A DNA stretch of 7,002 nucleotides, taken from NCBI GenBank assembly GCA_030637665.1, contig DAOWGA010000110.1:1-7002 (forward strand), read 5' to 3'. Positions 1 through 7,002 of the stretch are shown piece by piece. Numbering within the stretch: the stretch's first letter is position 1; each line of letters starts with the position of its first letter. A program made the position numbers and the translations under genes. The stretch is from Lysobacterales bacterium. GTDB taxonomy: Bacteria; Pseudomonadota; Gammaproteobacteria; Xanthomonadales; SZUA-36. Below the pieces are notes generated by a model. The model had not been told where the DNA came from and made no database searches. It saw nothing but the letters and a program-made list of their open reading frames with translations.

Positions 1-288
1 GCTGAAGAAGCGAAGGCCGACGAGCCTGCCGAAGTCGAAGCCGCACCGGCTGAAGAAGCGAAGGCCGACGAGCCTGCCGAAGTCGAAGCCGCACCGGCTG
101 AAGAAGCGAAGGCCGACGAGCCTGCCGAAGTCGAAGCCGCACCGGCTGAAGAGGCGAAGGCCGACGAGCCTGCCGAAGTCGAAGCCACACCGGCTGAAGA
201 AACAAAGGCCGACGAGCCTGCCGAAGTCGAAGCCACGCCGGCTGAAGAAGCGAAGGCCGACGAGCCTGCTGAAGTTGAGGCAGCCGGG
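1..288 (+). repeat. In-frame 48-bp tandem repeat array (minisatellite), at least six copies
   Basis: Units begin at 1, 49, 97, 145, 193 and 241. Units 1-3 are identical at all 48 bases. Against unit 1, unit 4 differs at 2 bases (153, 187), unit 5 at 4 (202, 204, 235, 237) and unit 6 at 7, mostly in its second half. The unit length is a multiple of three, so copy changes keep the frame. Since the window starts exactly on a unit boundary, the array probably continues upstream and the true copy number cannot be read here. Synonymous positions are identical too, which points to recent copying rather than protein-level selection alone. Confidence 0.97.
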
Positions 289-378
289 AAAGAAGTAAAG
301 GCTGAAAGCGTGAAAGCCGCCCCGAAAACCACCAAGAAAAAAGTCAGCAAGAAAACAGCAGCCAAGAAGGCTAAATAA
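1..378 (+). CDS. rpsB: Probable 30S ribosomal protein S2, C-terminal repeat extension only (5' part lies outside the window)
   Basis: The reading frame is open from base 1 to a TAA at 376-378. No conserved S2 core is visible, so the identity is inferred from position: the gene directly upstream of tsf in this cluster is almost always rpsB. What is visible is a low-complexity C-terminus of 125 residues. It starts with six copies of a 16-residue unit, AEEAKADEPAEVEAAP, each with six acidic residues and one lysine. A 29-residue tail follows with 12 lysines, ending KTTKKKVSKKTAAKKAK. E. coli S2 is about 241 residues and lacks such a tail, whereas Ala/Glu/Lys-rich S2 extensions occur in various other bacteria (general knowledge). 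The acidic part should be disordered or form short helices broken by the prolines. The basic end could touch RNA, which is inference. The alternative is an unrelated Ala/Lys-rich, histone-H1-like protein inserted before tsf. Confidence 0.75.
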   Translation, partial: AEEAKADEPAEVEAAPAEEAKADEPAEVEAAPAEEAKADEPAEVEAAPAEEAKADEPAEVEATPAEETKADEPAEVEATPAEEAKADEPAEVEAAGKEVKAESVKAAPKTTKKKVSKKTAAKKAK

Positions 379-441
379 GACCAGGCCGGCGAGTGTCAAT
401 GACCTCTCCCGCCAAAACTGATAAACAAAGAGGAAAATCTC
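379..441 (+). other. Intergenic gap between the probable rpsB and tsf
   Basis: This 63-bp spacer holds the tsf ribosome binding site (AAGAGGA, about 428-434). I see no convincing intrinsic terminator: there is only a weak GGCG/CGCC pairing with no following T run. Transcription from rpsB into tsf is therefore the simplest reading. In E. coli the corresponding spacer is longer. Confidence 0.6.
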
Positions 442-1317
442 ATGGCAGTAACAGCTGCAATGGTAAAAGAGCTTCGTGATCGCACCGGTGCGGGCATGAT
501 GGAATGCAAGAAAGCGCTGGTAGAAACCGGCGGCGACATGGAAGCCGCTGTTGAGCACTTGCGCAAATCTGGGCTGGCCCAGGCAGACAAAAAAGCCAGC
601 CGTGTCGCAGCAGAAGGCAAAATTGCCCTGTCCGTTTCCGAAGATGGCAAGCAGGCTGTGATGGTCGAGGTGAATTGTGAAACCGATTTCGTCGCCAAGG
701 ACAGCGGCTTCCTGGCCTTTGCCAATGCCGTGGCGGCAAATGCGCTGTCGGACAATCCGGCTGACGTGGATGCTCTGATGAACACCAGCATCGACGGAGA
801 TACCGTTGAACTCGCTCGCCAGGCGCTGATCTCCAAGATCGGCGAGAACATCCAGGTCCGGCGTTTTGTGCGTGCATCAACCGATGGCACACTGGGCACT
901 TATGTACATGGCGGCAAGATCGGCGTATTGGTTAACCTGGCCGGCGGAGACGAAACCCTGGCCCGCGACCTCGCCATGCATGTCGCAGCGATGAACCCCG
1001 AATTTGTTTCAGCTGAAGACGTACCCGAAGACATCATCGCCCGCGAGAAGGGTATTCTCATTGCGCAGGCCGAAAGCAGTGGCAAACCCCCGGAAATCAT
1101 TGAGAAAATGGTGACCGGACGCTTGCGCAAACACCTCGCAGGGATCACACTGCTGGGACAGCCTTTCGTCAAGGACGGAGATTTGACTGTTGGCAAACTT
1201 CTGGATCAGAACAGCGCTCGTGTCGATGGTTTCAATCGCCTCGCTGTCGGAGAAGGAATTGAGAAAAAAGAAGAGAGCTTCGCGGATGAAGTCATGCAAC
1301 AGGTGACCGGTGGCTGA
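442..1317 (+). CDS. tsf: Translation elongation factor Ts (EF-Ts)
   Basis: EF-Ts is the cytosolic nucleotide exchange factor that releases GDP from EF-Tu, so that EF-Tu can bind GTP and aminoacyl-tRNA again. The 291-residue protein is close to the usual gammaproteobacterial length (E. coli 283). The N-terminal UBA-like domain carries the family signature [16 protein letters not shown] (residues 11-26). The core follows with the EF-Tu-contacting TDFVAKD motif (81-87), then HGGKIGVLV (156-164), the MHVAAMNP segment (179-186) and LLGQPFVKD (238-246). The ATG start gives the family-typical N-terminus [11 protein letters not shown] and has a good ribosome binding site, AGAGGA, about 7 bases upstream. 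The gene's 3' end overlaps the pyrH start by 8 bases. I see no defects. Confidence 0.98.
   Translation: MAVTAAMVKELRDRTGAGMMECKKALVETGGDMEAAVEHLRKSGLAQADKKASRVAAEGKIALSVSEDGKQAVMVEVNCETDFVAKDSGFLAFANAVAANALSDNPADVDALMNTSIDGDTVELARQALISKIGENIQVRRFVRASTDGTLGTYVHGGKIGVLVNLAGGDETLARDLAMHVAAMNPEFVSAEDVPEDIIAREKGILIAQAESSGKPPEIIEKMVTGRLRKHLAGITLLGQPFVKDGDLTVGKLLDQNSARVDGFNRLAVGEGIEKKEESFADEVMQQVTGG
1301..1312 (+). promoter_or_regulatory. pyrH ribosome binding site and GTG start inside tsf
   Basis: AGGTGA at 1301-1306 is the only Shine-Dalgarno-like stretch near the GTG at 1310. Its raw spacing of 3 bases is short, though AGGTGA is the 3' part of the full AGGAGGTGA consensus, which makes a short raw spacing acceptable. 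The in-frame TGA at 1304-1306 fixes this GTG as the earliest possible start. Confidence 0.6.
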
Positions 1318-2023
1318 AGAAGCCTATAAACGAATCCTGCTAAAGCTCAGCGGCGAGGCGCTGCTGGGTGATGAAGACTATGGCATTGATCCGAATATGA
1401 TTCACCGGATCGCTGTAGAAATCGGGGAAGTCACCCGGTTGAATATCCAAATTGCTATCGTTATCGGCGGTGGAAACATTTTCCGGGGTGCCGGACTCGC
1501 GGAATCGGGCATTGACCGGGTCACTGGAGACCACATGGGAATGCTCGCGACCGTGATGAATTCCCTGGCGCTCCAGGATGCTCTCGAGAGTATTGGTATT
1601 GATGCACGAGTCATGTCAGCGGTGTCGGTGCACGATGTCTGTGAGGACTATATCCGCCGCAGGGCCGTCAGACATCTGCAAAAAGGCCGTGTCGTTATTT
1701 GCGCCGGTGGCACAGGCAACCCCTTCTTTACTACCGACACCGCTGCGGCATTACGCGCCATTGAAATCAGCGCCGATATCGTACTCAAGGCCACCAAAGT
1801 GGATGGGGTTTACTCCGCAGACCCGGAGAAGGACGACCAGGCCGAACTCTTCGATGAACTCGGCTACGATCGCGTGATTGAGAGCAAACTGGGGGTCATG
1901 GACGCCAACGCCATCGTGTTGTGCCGGGACCAGAAGATGCCGATACGGGTATTCAACGTATTTGGCGAAGGCAACCTGGTTCGTCTGGTCAAAGGTGAAG
2001 CCATCGGGACCCTGGTGTCCTGA
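1310..2023 (+). CDS. pyrH: UMP kinase (uridylate kinase)
   Basis: PyrH phosphorylates UMP to UDP with ATP in de novo pyrimidine synthesis. Bacterial enzymes are cytosolic hexamers of the amino-acid-kinase fold, activated by GTP and inhibited by UTP (family knowledge). The 237-residue product matches the usual length (E. coli 241). It shows the N-terminal [13 protein letters not shown] (6-18), the glycine-rich [10 protein letters not shown] (51-60), [11 protein letters not shown] (74-84), [13 protein letters not shown] (134-146) and [13 protein letters not shown] (160-172). The start is GTG. An in-frame TGA at 1304-1306 rules out any earlier start, and the protein aligns with the family from residue 5 onward. 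Translation is probably coupled to tsf, whose stop lies inside this gene. The 3' end is TGA, followed by a 121-bp gap. Confidence 0.98.
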   Translation: MAEEAYKRILLKLSGEALLGDEDYGIDPNMIHRIAVEIGEVTRLNIQIAIVIGGGNIFRGAGLAESGIDRVTGDHMGMLATVMNSLALQDALESIGIDARVMSAVSVHDVCEDYIRRRAVRHLQKGRVVICAGGTGNPFFTTDTAAALRAIEISADIVLKATKVDGVYSADPEKDDQAELFDELGYDRVIESKLGVMDANAIVLCRDQKMPIRVFNVFGEGNLVRLVKGEAIGTLVS

Positions 2024-2144
2024 AGTCTGAAAACAGGCAATTCAAAATCCGCTTTTGCAATGGTTTGCTGTTAAAATTCCTTATTCACGGTAAGCAGGAA
2101 CCTGTTCCTGACAATCGCAATTGACTCTTAAATAGGAGACCTTC
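2024..2144 (+). other. Intergenic region between pyrH and frr
   Basis: This is the longest non-coding stretch within the cluster (121 bp) and is visibly more AT-rich than its surroundings. It contains a perfect dyad at 2095-2110 and the strong frr ribosome binding site TAGGAGA (2133-2139, five bases before the ATG). The A/T-rich piece TTAAAAT at 2071-2077 could be part of a promoter -10, but no -35 of good quality sits at 16-18 bases. No hairpin followed by a T run is present, so I do not call a terminator. frr has its own promoter in some bacteria, so an internal promoter here is possible but not shown. Confidence 0.5.
2095..2110. repeat. Short perfect inverted repeat in the pyrH-frr gap
   Basis: The arms CAGGAAC (2095-2101) and GTTCCTG (2104-2110) are exact reverse complements separated by two bases. 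With a 2-base centre it is more like a dimeric protein operator than a stable RNA hairpin. It does not match the LexA pattern (CTGT-N8-ACAG or GAAC-N4-GTTC). Its function is unknown and it may be chance. Confidence 0.45.
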
Positions 2145-2702
2145 ATGCTCGCCGAAATTCAGAAAGATGCCCGGGTCCGAATGAGCAAAAGCCTGGAATC
2201 CCTGCGTCACGAACTAGCCAAAATTCGAACAGGCCGTGCGCATCCCAGTCTGCTGGAACATGTTCACGTGGACTACTACGGCAGCGAAGTACCGATCGGG
2301 CAGGCTGCCAGCGTCTCGGTCGAAGATGCGCGTACGCTGAGCGTGACGCCGTGGGACAAAACCATGGTTCAGGTCATCGAAAAGGCTATCCTCAAATCCG
2401 ATCTCGGCTTGAACCCGGTCACAGCCGGCCAGGTCATCAGGATACCCCTGCCACCACTGACCGAAGAGCGCCGTCGTGATCTGGGAAAAATTGTCCATAA
2501 CGAAGGGGAAAATGCAAAAATCGCCATCAGGAACATCCGCAGGGATTCCAATCACCACATCAAGGAACTGCTCAAGGAAAAAAAGATTTCCGAAGATGCA
2601 GAGCGCGAGTCTGAACTGAAAATCCAGGAAGTCACTAACCAGGCTGTGATCAAGGTGGACGAAATCGTCGCGGAAAAGGAAAAGGAAATCCTGGAAATCT
2701 GA
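2145..2702 (+). CDS. frr: Ribosome recycling factor (RRF)
   Basis: RRF works with EF-G to split the post-termination ribosome and free it from mRNA and tRNA. The 185-residue length is identical to E. coli RRF. Conserved elements are [11 protein letters not shown] (27-37) in the helical domain, the beta-domain segment [17 protein letters not shown] (43-59), [11 protein letters not shown] (103-113), and the arginine-rich RNIRRDSN (129-136), which includes R132, a position known to matter for ribosome binding. The C-terminal helix is highly charged, as expected for the long three-helix bundle. The ATG start has a strong ribosome binding site (AGGAGA, five to six bases upstream). The gene stands apart from both neighbours by gaps, unlike the overlapping genes elsewhere in the cluster, so its expression may be set separately. 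Confidence 0.98.
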   Translation: MLAEIQKDARVRMSKSLESLRHELAKIRTGRAHPSLLEHVHVDYYGSEVPIGQAASVSVEDARTLSVTPWDKTMVQVIEKAILKSDLGLNPVTAGQVIRIPLPPLTEERRRDLGKIVHNEGENAKIAIRNIRRDSNHHIKELLKEKKISEDAERESELKIQEVTNQAVIKVDEIVAEKEKEILEI

Positions 2703-2770
2703 AACGTGACCGAGCCCTGGTATACGTTTGACAGAAATCCGAGCCGGCCTGGAATTCAGCCCATCTTACC

Positions 2771-2788
2771 GAGGTGCGATCTGGCATG
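2771..2788 (+). promoter_or_regulatory. uppS ribosome binding site, deciding the ATG at 2786
   Basis: GAGGTG at 2771-2776 matches the Shine-Dalgarno consensus and lies nine bases before the ATG at 2786. A GTG four codons upstream (2774) is in frame, but it is part of this same motif and has no ribosome binding site of its own. The ATG is therefore the better start. Confidence 0.7.
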
Positions 2789-3523
2789 AACGAGTCGCTA
2801 CACATCCCAGCCCATATCGCCATCATCATGGATGGCAACGGCCGCTGGGCAATGCGGCGCAGCCGGCCCAGAACCATGGGTCACCAGGCGGGTTTGAAAG
2901 CGCTGCGTACTATCGTAGAGCATTGTGGTCAAATCGGTGTCAGTGAACTGACTGTGTTCGCGTTTTCAAGTGAAAACTGGAGCCGTCCGGAAAGGGAAGT
3001 CAGCCGCTTGATGGAATTGTTCATGCGTGCGCTGGACAAAGAAGCCCGCGAATTGCACGAAAACGGCGTGCGCATTCGCTTCATCGGTGACACCGGGGCT
3101 TTTTCACCGGGCCTGCAGGAAAAAATTACCCGGGCTACCAGTCAGACCACCGGCAATACCCGCATGACCCTGAATGTGGCGGTCAATTACGGTGGACGCT
3201 GGGATATCGTGCATGCCGCAAGAAAACTGGCCGGGGCCGCCGTGCAGGGTTTGATCAAGCCGGAAGACATCAATGAAAAACTAATGACTGAGCAAATATG
3301 TCTCGGCACCAGTAGCGATCCCGATCTGTTCATCAGGACCGGGGGCGAAATGCGTATCAGTAATTTCCTGCTGTGGCAATCCGCCTATACGGAATTCTAT
3401 TTCTCTTCCGTACTATGGCCGGATTTCAGTCCGGATGAACTGGATAAGGCCGTAGCCGTCTACCAGTCACGGGAAAGGCGGTTTGGCTTGACCGGTGAGC
3501 AAATCGGAGAAAGAACTGCATGA
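2786..3523 (+). CDS. uppS: (2E,6E)-farnesyl-diphosphate-specific ditrans,polycis-undecaprenyl-diphosphate synthase
   Basis: UppS (also ispU) is a cis-prenyltransferase. It adds eight isopentenyl units to farnesyl diphosphate, making the C55 lipid carrier used for peptidoglycan and other surface polymers. From the ATG the protein has 245 residues (E. coli 253). Family motifs appear in order: IIMDGNGRWA (13-22) with the catalytic-region aspartate D16; GH at 32-33; FAFSSENWSRP (58-68); NYGGRWDIV (134-142); RTGGEMRISNFLLWQ (184-198); and YTEFYF...WPDF (201-214). No membrane segment is expected, since the enzyme is peripheral. It precedes cdsA by only 12 bases. Its substrate ultimately comes from the pathway of dxr, three genes on. 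A GTG at 2774 would add four residues and cannot be fully excluded. Confidence 0.97.
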   Translation: MNESLHIPAHIAIIMDGNGRWAMRRSRPRTMGHQAGLKALRTIVEHCGQIGVSELTVFAFSSENWSRPEREVSRLMELFMRALDKEARELHENGVRIRFIGDTGAFSPGLQEKITRATSQTTGNTRMTLNVAVNYGGRWDIVHAARKLAGAAVQGLIKPEDINEKLMTEQICLGTSSDPDLFIRTGGEMRISNFLLWQSAYTEFYFSSVLWPDFSPDELDKAVAVYQSRERRFGLTGEQIGERTA

Positions 3524-3526
3524 GAC

Positions 3527-3538
3527 GGGTGATCATTG
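3527..3538 (+). promoter_or_regulatory. cdsA ribosome binding site and TTG start
   Basis: GGTGATC (3528-3534) is a seven-base match to the 3' half of the extended Shine-Dalgarno consensus TAAGGAGGTGATC. Aligned on that consensus, the spacing to the TTG at 3536 is about five bases, near optimal. An in-frame TGA at 3530-3532 blocks any earlier start, and the next in-frame ATG is codon 68, deep in the protein. This makes TTG the likely initiator. Confidence 0.75.
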
Positions 3539-4350
3539 CTTAAGACAAGAATACTGACTGCCCTTGTTCTGGCGCCCATTGCCATTGCCGTGGTATTTCT
3601 CGCACCTGCGTGGGTTTTCAGGCTGGTGTCTGCCCTGCTGTTGCTGACCGGTTGCTGGGAATTCCGCAGGCTGGCGAATCTTGGGCCCAGGGCGGGCTGG
3701 CTACTTTTTGGACTTCAGACCGGTATATTCGCCTTGATGTACCTGAACTGGGATTTACTGACAGAGCAGGCGCCTGCCATCCTCACGGCCGGCTGCCTGG
3801 CCTGGGGGCTGATGTTTATCCGGCTTATTGCTTACCATGACAACCAGGCAGCCGATACTCGATTCCAGACAACGAGTTTTGTTTCCGCGCTGGCTGCGAT
3901 CACTTTTTGCTGGTTCGCTTTGGGCTGGATGCGTGACCAGCAACACGGGGAGTTTCTCATCCTGTTGCTGTTAATCATCATCTGGGCCGCAGATATCGGC
4001 GCATATTTCAGCGGGCGGCAGTTTGGACGGACCAAGCTGGCCCCGCTGATCAGTCCGAAAAAGACCTGGGAAGGAGTGATCGGGGGCATTGTGCTTTCCG
4101 GGATCGCCGCCATCCTGCTCGACCGCTACATTACTGGCATTGGCGCCGGCATCCTTCCTCTGCTCGCTCTCACCACCGTGACGGTACTGACATCGATCTG
4201 TGGCGACCTGTTTATCAGTGCACACAAGCGCACCGTGAAACTGAAGGACGCCGGCAGCCTGTTCCCTGGCCATGGCGGTGTACTCGATCGTTTTGACAGC
4301 CTCCTGCCCGGCGCTTCTTTCTTCGCACTGGGCGTGTGGATTCTGGGAAC

Positions 4351-4354
<4 letters not shown>
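3536..4354 (+). CDS. cdsA: Phosphatidate cytidylyltransferase (CDP-diacylglycerol synthase)
   Basis: CdsA is an inner-membrane enzyme that converts phosphatidic acid and CTP to CDP-diacylglycerol, the precursor of phosphatidylethanolamine, phosphatidylglycerol and cardiolipin. The 272-residue product is slightly shorter than E. coli CdsA (285) and is largely hydrophobic, with about eight likely membrane segments (for example near 8-24, 28-40, 52-70, 139-157, 181-197, 204-222). The family signature is complete near the C-terminus: S228, K231-R232, K237-D238, then PGHGGVLDRFD (244-254). LISPKKTWEG (171-180) and the WAADIGAYFSGR segment (150-161) are also typical. The TTG start yields MLKTRILTALVLAP, the normal CdsA N-terminus. 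The stop codon overlaps the dxr ATG. Confidence 0.97.
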
Positions 4355-5567
<1,213 letters not shown>

Positions 5568-5571
<4 letters not shown>

Positions 5572-6944
5572 GTGAAATTTTTGGTTCAATCTGGTGGTTG
5601 CTGGTCACGCTGGGGGTATTGATTACTTTCCATGAATTCGGCCACTTCTGGGTGGCACGAAAGCTTGGCGTCGGCGTGCTGCGCTTTTCTATTGGTTTTG
5701 GAAGGCCATTGTGGAGTCGGCAAGGCAAAGATGGCACCGAATACGTAGTCGCTGCAATCCCCCTTGGCGGCTATGTCAAAATGCTTGATGAGCGAGAAGG
5801 AGAGGTCCAGGAAGAGGACCTTGGAAAGGCATTCAATCGCAAGCCGGTCTGGACACGAATCGCAATAGTTGCCGCCGGCCCTGTTTTCAACCTCGTTTTT
5901 GCCATCCTGGCATTTTGGGTCATGTTCATGGTGGGAATACCGGAAACCCGTCCTGTCGTGGGTGAGGTCAGCGGCATCGCGGCGGAAGCCGGAATTTTAC
6001 CCGGCGATGAAATTATCGCACTGGATGATGAGCATACCCGCACCTGGTCACACACCGTCCTCGGCCTGGTAACTCATGCACTGGACCGTGACCAAGTGAG
6101 CGTAACGGTAAGGGATGCAGAAGGAAGACAGTCACAGCACTTGCTTGACCTGTCCCGGCTCGCTCCTGATTTCAGCGAAGAAAACACCCTTGAAGCTATT
6201 GGCCTGCATCCATGGCGGCTCGAAATTCCACCGGTCATCGGTGAAGTGACTGCCGGGAGTCCGGCATCGTCCGCCGGGATGCACAACGGAGATCGAATCA
6301 TCAGTATCGCCGGTGAGGAAGTCACCAGCTGGTCGTGGATCGGTTACCTGGTGCAAACTCATGGTCAGGAAAACAAGCCTCTTATCGTGTCAGTCGAGCG
6401 GCATGGAATGCCGCTCGAGCTGGAGGTATTTCCGCGCAAGGAAAAATCCGGTATGTTTTCCAGCCGCCTGATTCTGGGTGTGACCAATGCCGAGATCAGT
6501 TTGGAACAGCGGGAAACCCTGGACAGGGTTGTCATCATGTTGCAGTACGGACCGCTGGCAGGCCTGTCCGCCGCGGTCGGTGAAACCTGGCGGCTGACTG
6601 ACGCCACTTTTGGGTTGCTGGCGCGAATGGTCACAGGGAAAGCCTCGGTGCGAAACCTGTCCGGCCCAATCAGCATTGCACAATTCGCCAATGCATCGGC
6701 CAGCAGGGGCTTGTCAAATTTCCTGTTTTTCCTCGGTGCGATCAGCCTGAGTCTCGGAATCCTGAATTTGTTGCCGATTCCAGTACTCGATGGGGGCCAT
6801 CTGCTCTATTACCTGATAGAATTGCTCAAAGGCAGCCCGGTATCTGACCAAGTTCAGATAGCGGGCCAATATTTTGGGCTCATGGCCCTCGCAGGCCTGA
6901 TGAGCCTTGCGTTTGTTAACGATATTTTACGGCTGGTCGGATAG
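5568..6944 (+). CDS. rseP: RseP family intramembrane zinc metalloprotease (site-2 protease)
   Basis: RseP is an inner-membrane protease of family M50. In E. coli it makes the second cut in the anti-sigma factor RseA, releasing sigma-E, and also clears signal-peptide remnants. The 458-residue protein (E. coli 450) has the zinc-binding HEFGH at residues 22-26 in the first membrane segment. The GFGRPLW element (43-49) and a second membrane segment containing the conserved GPVFN (104-108) follow. Next are two periplasmic PDZ domains (about 128-215 and 222-290; the motifs GILPGDEIIAL and GMHNGDRIISI mark them). After these come GPISIAQ (366-372) and the second active-site motif LLPIPVLDGGH (401-411) with zinc ligand D408. 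A last membrane segment lies near 433-450. All catalytic residues are present. The ATG overlaps the dxr TGA, and the ribosome binding site is poor, again suggesting coupling. Whether it acts on an RseA homologue cannot be seen here. Confidence 0.97.
6394..6418. repeat. Perfect 11-bp inverted repeat inside rseP
   Basis: The arm TCGAGCGGCAT (6394-6404) is the exact reverse complement of ATGCCGCTCGA (6408-6418), leaving a three-base loop GGA. It covers codons 276-284 of rseP, near the end of the second PDZ domain. A GC-rich 11-bp stem with a tight loop should be stable in mRNA. No T run follows, so it is not an intrinsic terminator. Confidence 0.85.
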
Positions 6945-7002
6945 ACTCCACCACCGGTATCTCGAGAGCGCGCCGGAAAGATAGCTGTAACGGATCTGAC
7001 TA
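6945..7002 (+). other. Region downstream of rseP, start of the expected rseP-bamA gap
   Basis: This 58-base tail holds no start codon that could open a gene within the window. It contains the 8-base palindrome TCTCGAGA (6960-6967), probably by chance. In related genomes bamA follows rseP, so this is probably its leader. No terminator is visible. Confidence 0.5.

Noticed and set aside
387..417. Possible terminator between rpsB and tsf
   Set aside because: Only about four base pairs (GGCG/CGCC) form around a large loop, and no T run follows.
396..899. Long minus-strand open frame (167 codons) opposite tsf
   Set aside because: It is the antisense shadow of a clear EF-Ts gene in GC-rich DNA, has no recognisable domain, and there is no reason to expect a gene here. 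Other long minus-strand frames across the window were rejected for the same reason.
2095..2110. LexA-type SOS box in the pyrH-frr gap
   Set aside because: The dyad has a two-base centre, so it fits neither CTGT-N8-ACAG nor GAAC-N4-GTTC.
2718..2756. Possible promoter between frr and uppS: TTGACA at 2728-2733, and an extended -10-like TGGTATACG at 2718-2726
   Set aside because: TTGACA has no acceptable -10 at 16-18 bases (GGAATT only), and the TATACG has no -35 of quality upstream (TCTGAA). The two elements are in the wrong order to serve each other.
6975..6999. Sigma-E-like promoter before the expected bamA (GGAAAGA ... TCTGA)
   Set aside because: The spacer is only 13 bases and the -35 matches just the GGAA part, so it is too weak to call, although a sigma-E promoter ahead of bamA would fit known biology.

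Overview
The window is a compact, one-strand stretch of bacterial core genes. In order it carries the 3' end of a gene that is very probably rpsB, then tsf, pyrH, frr, uppS, cdsA, dxr (ispC) and rseP, and stops 58 bases past rseP, where bamA would be expected. This order is the conserved cluster of Gammaproteobacteria and Betaproteobacteria. The protein sequences, moderately high GC and the EF-Ts and PyrH wording look most like a gammaproteobacterium that is not a close E. coli relative. I cannot name a genus. All genes are on the + strand and look intact. I see no mobile element, CRISPR array, tRNA or rRNA.

Layout: bases 1-378 are the C-terminal tail of the probable S2 protein. It consists of at least six 48-bp in-frame tandem repeats followed by a lysine-rich tail. 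A 63-bp gap leads to tsf (442-1317), which overlaps pyrH (GTG start at 1310) by 8 bp. The largest gap, 121 bp, lies between pyrH and frr (2145-2702) and contains a short perfect dyad. After a gap of about 80 bp come uppS (2786-3523), cdsA (TTG start, 3536-4354), dxr (4351-5571) and rseP (5568-6944). The last two junctions are ATGA stop/start overlaps.

How the genes fit together: S2, EF-Ts and ribosome recycling factor serve translation. PyrH makes UDP for pyrimidine nucleotides. Dxr supplies isoprenoid precursors, which UppS builds into the undecaprenyl lipid carrier for cell-wall and surface polymers. CdsA makes CDP-diacylglycerol for phospholipids. RseP is the intramembrane protease of the sigma-E envelope stress pathway. 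The cluster thus joins protein synthesis to envelope building and envelope monitoring.

The feature most out of the ordinary is the near-identical minisatellite inside the probable rpsB gene, giving an acidic repeat domain ending in a histone-H1-like basic tail. Secondary points are an 11-bp perfect hairpin inside rseP, non-ATG starts for pyrH and cdsA, and tightly coupled gene junctions. I found no sign of an undescribed multi-gene system here.
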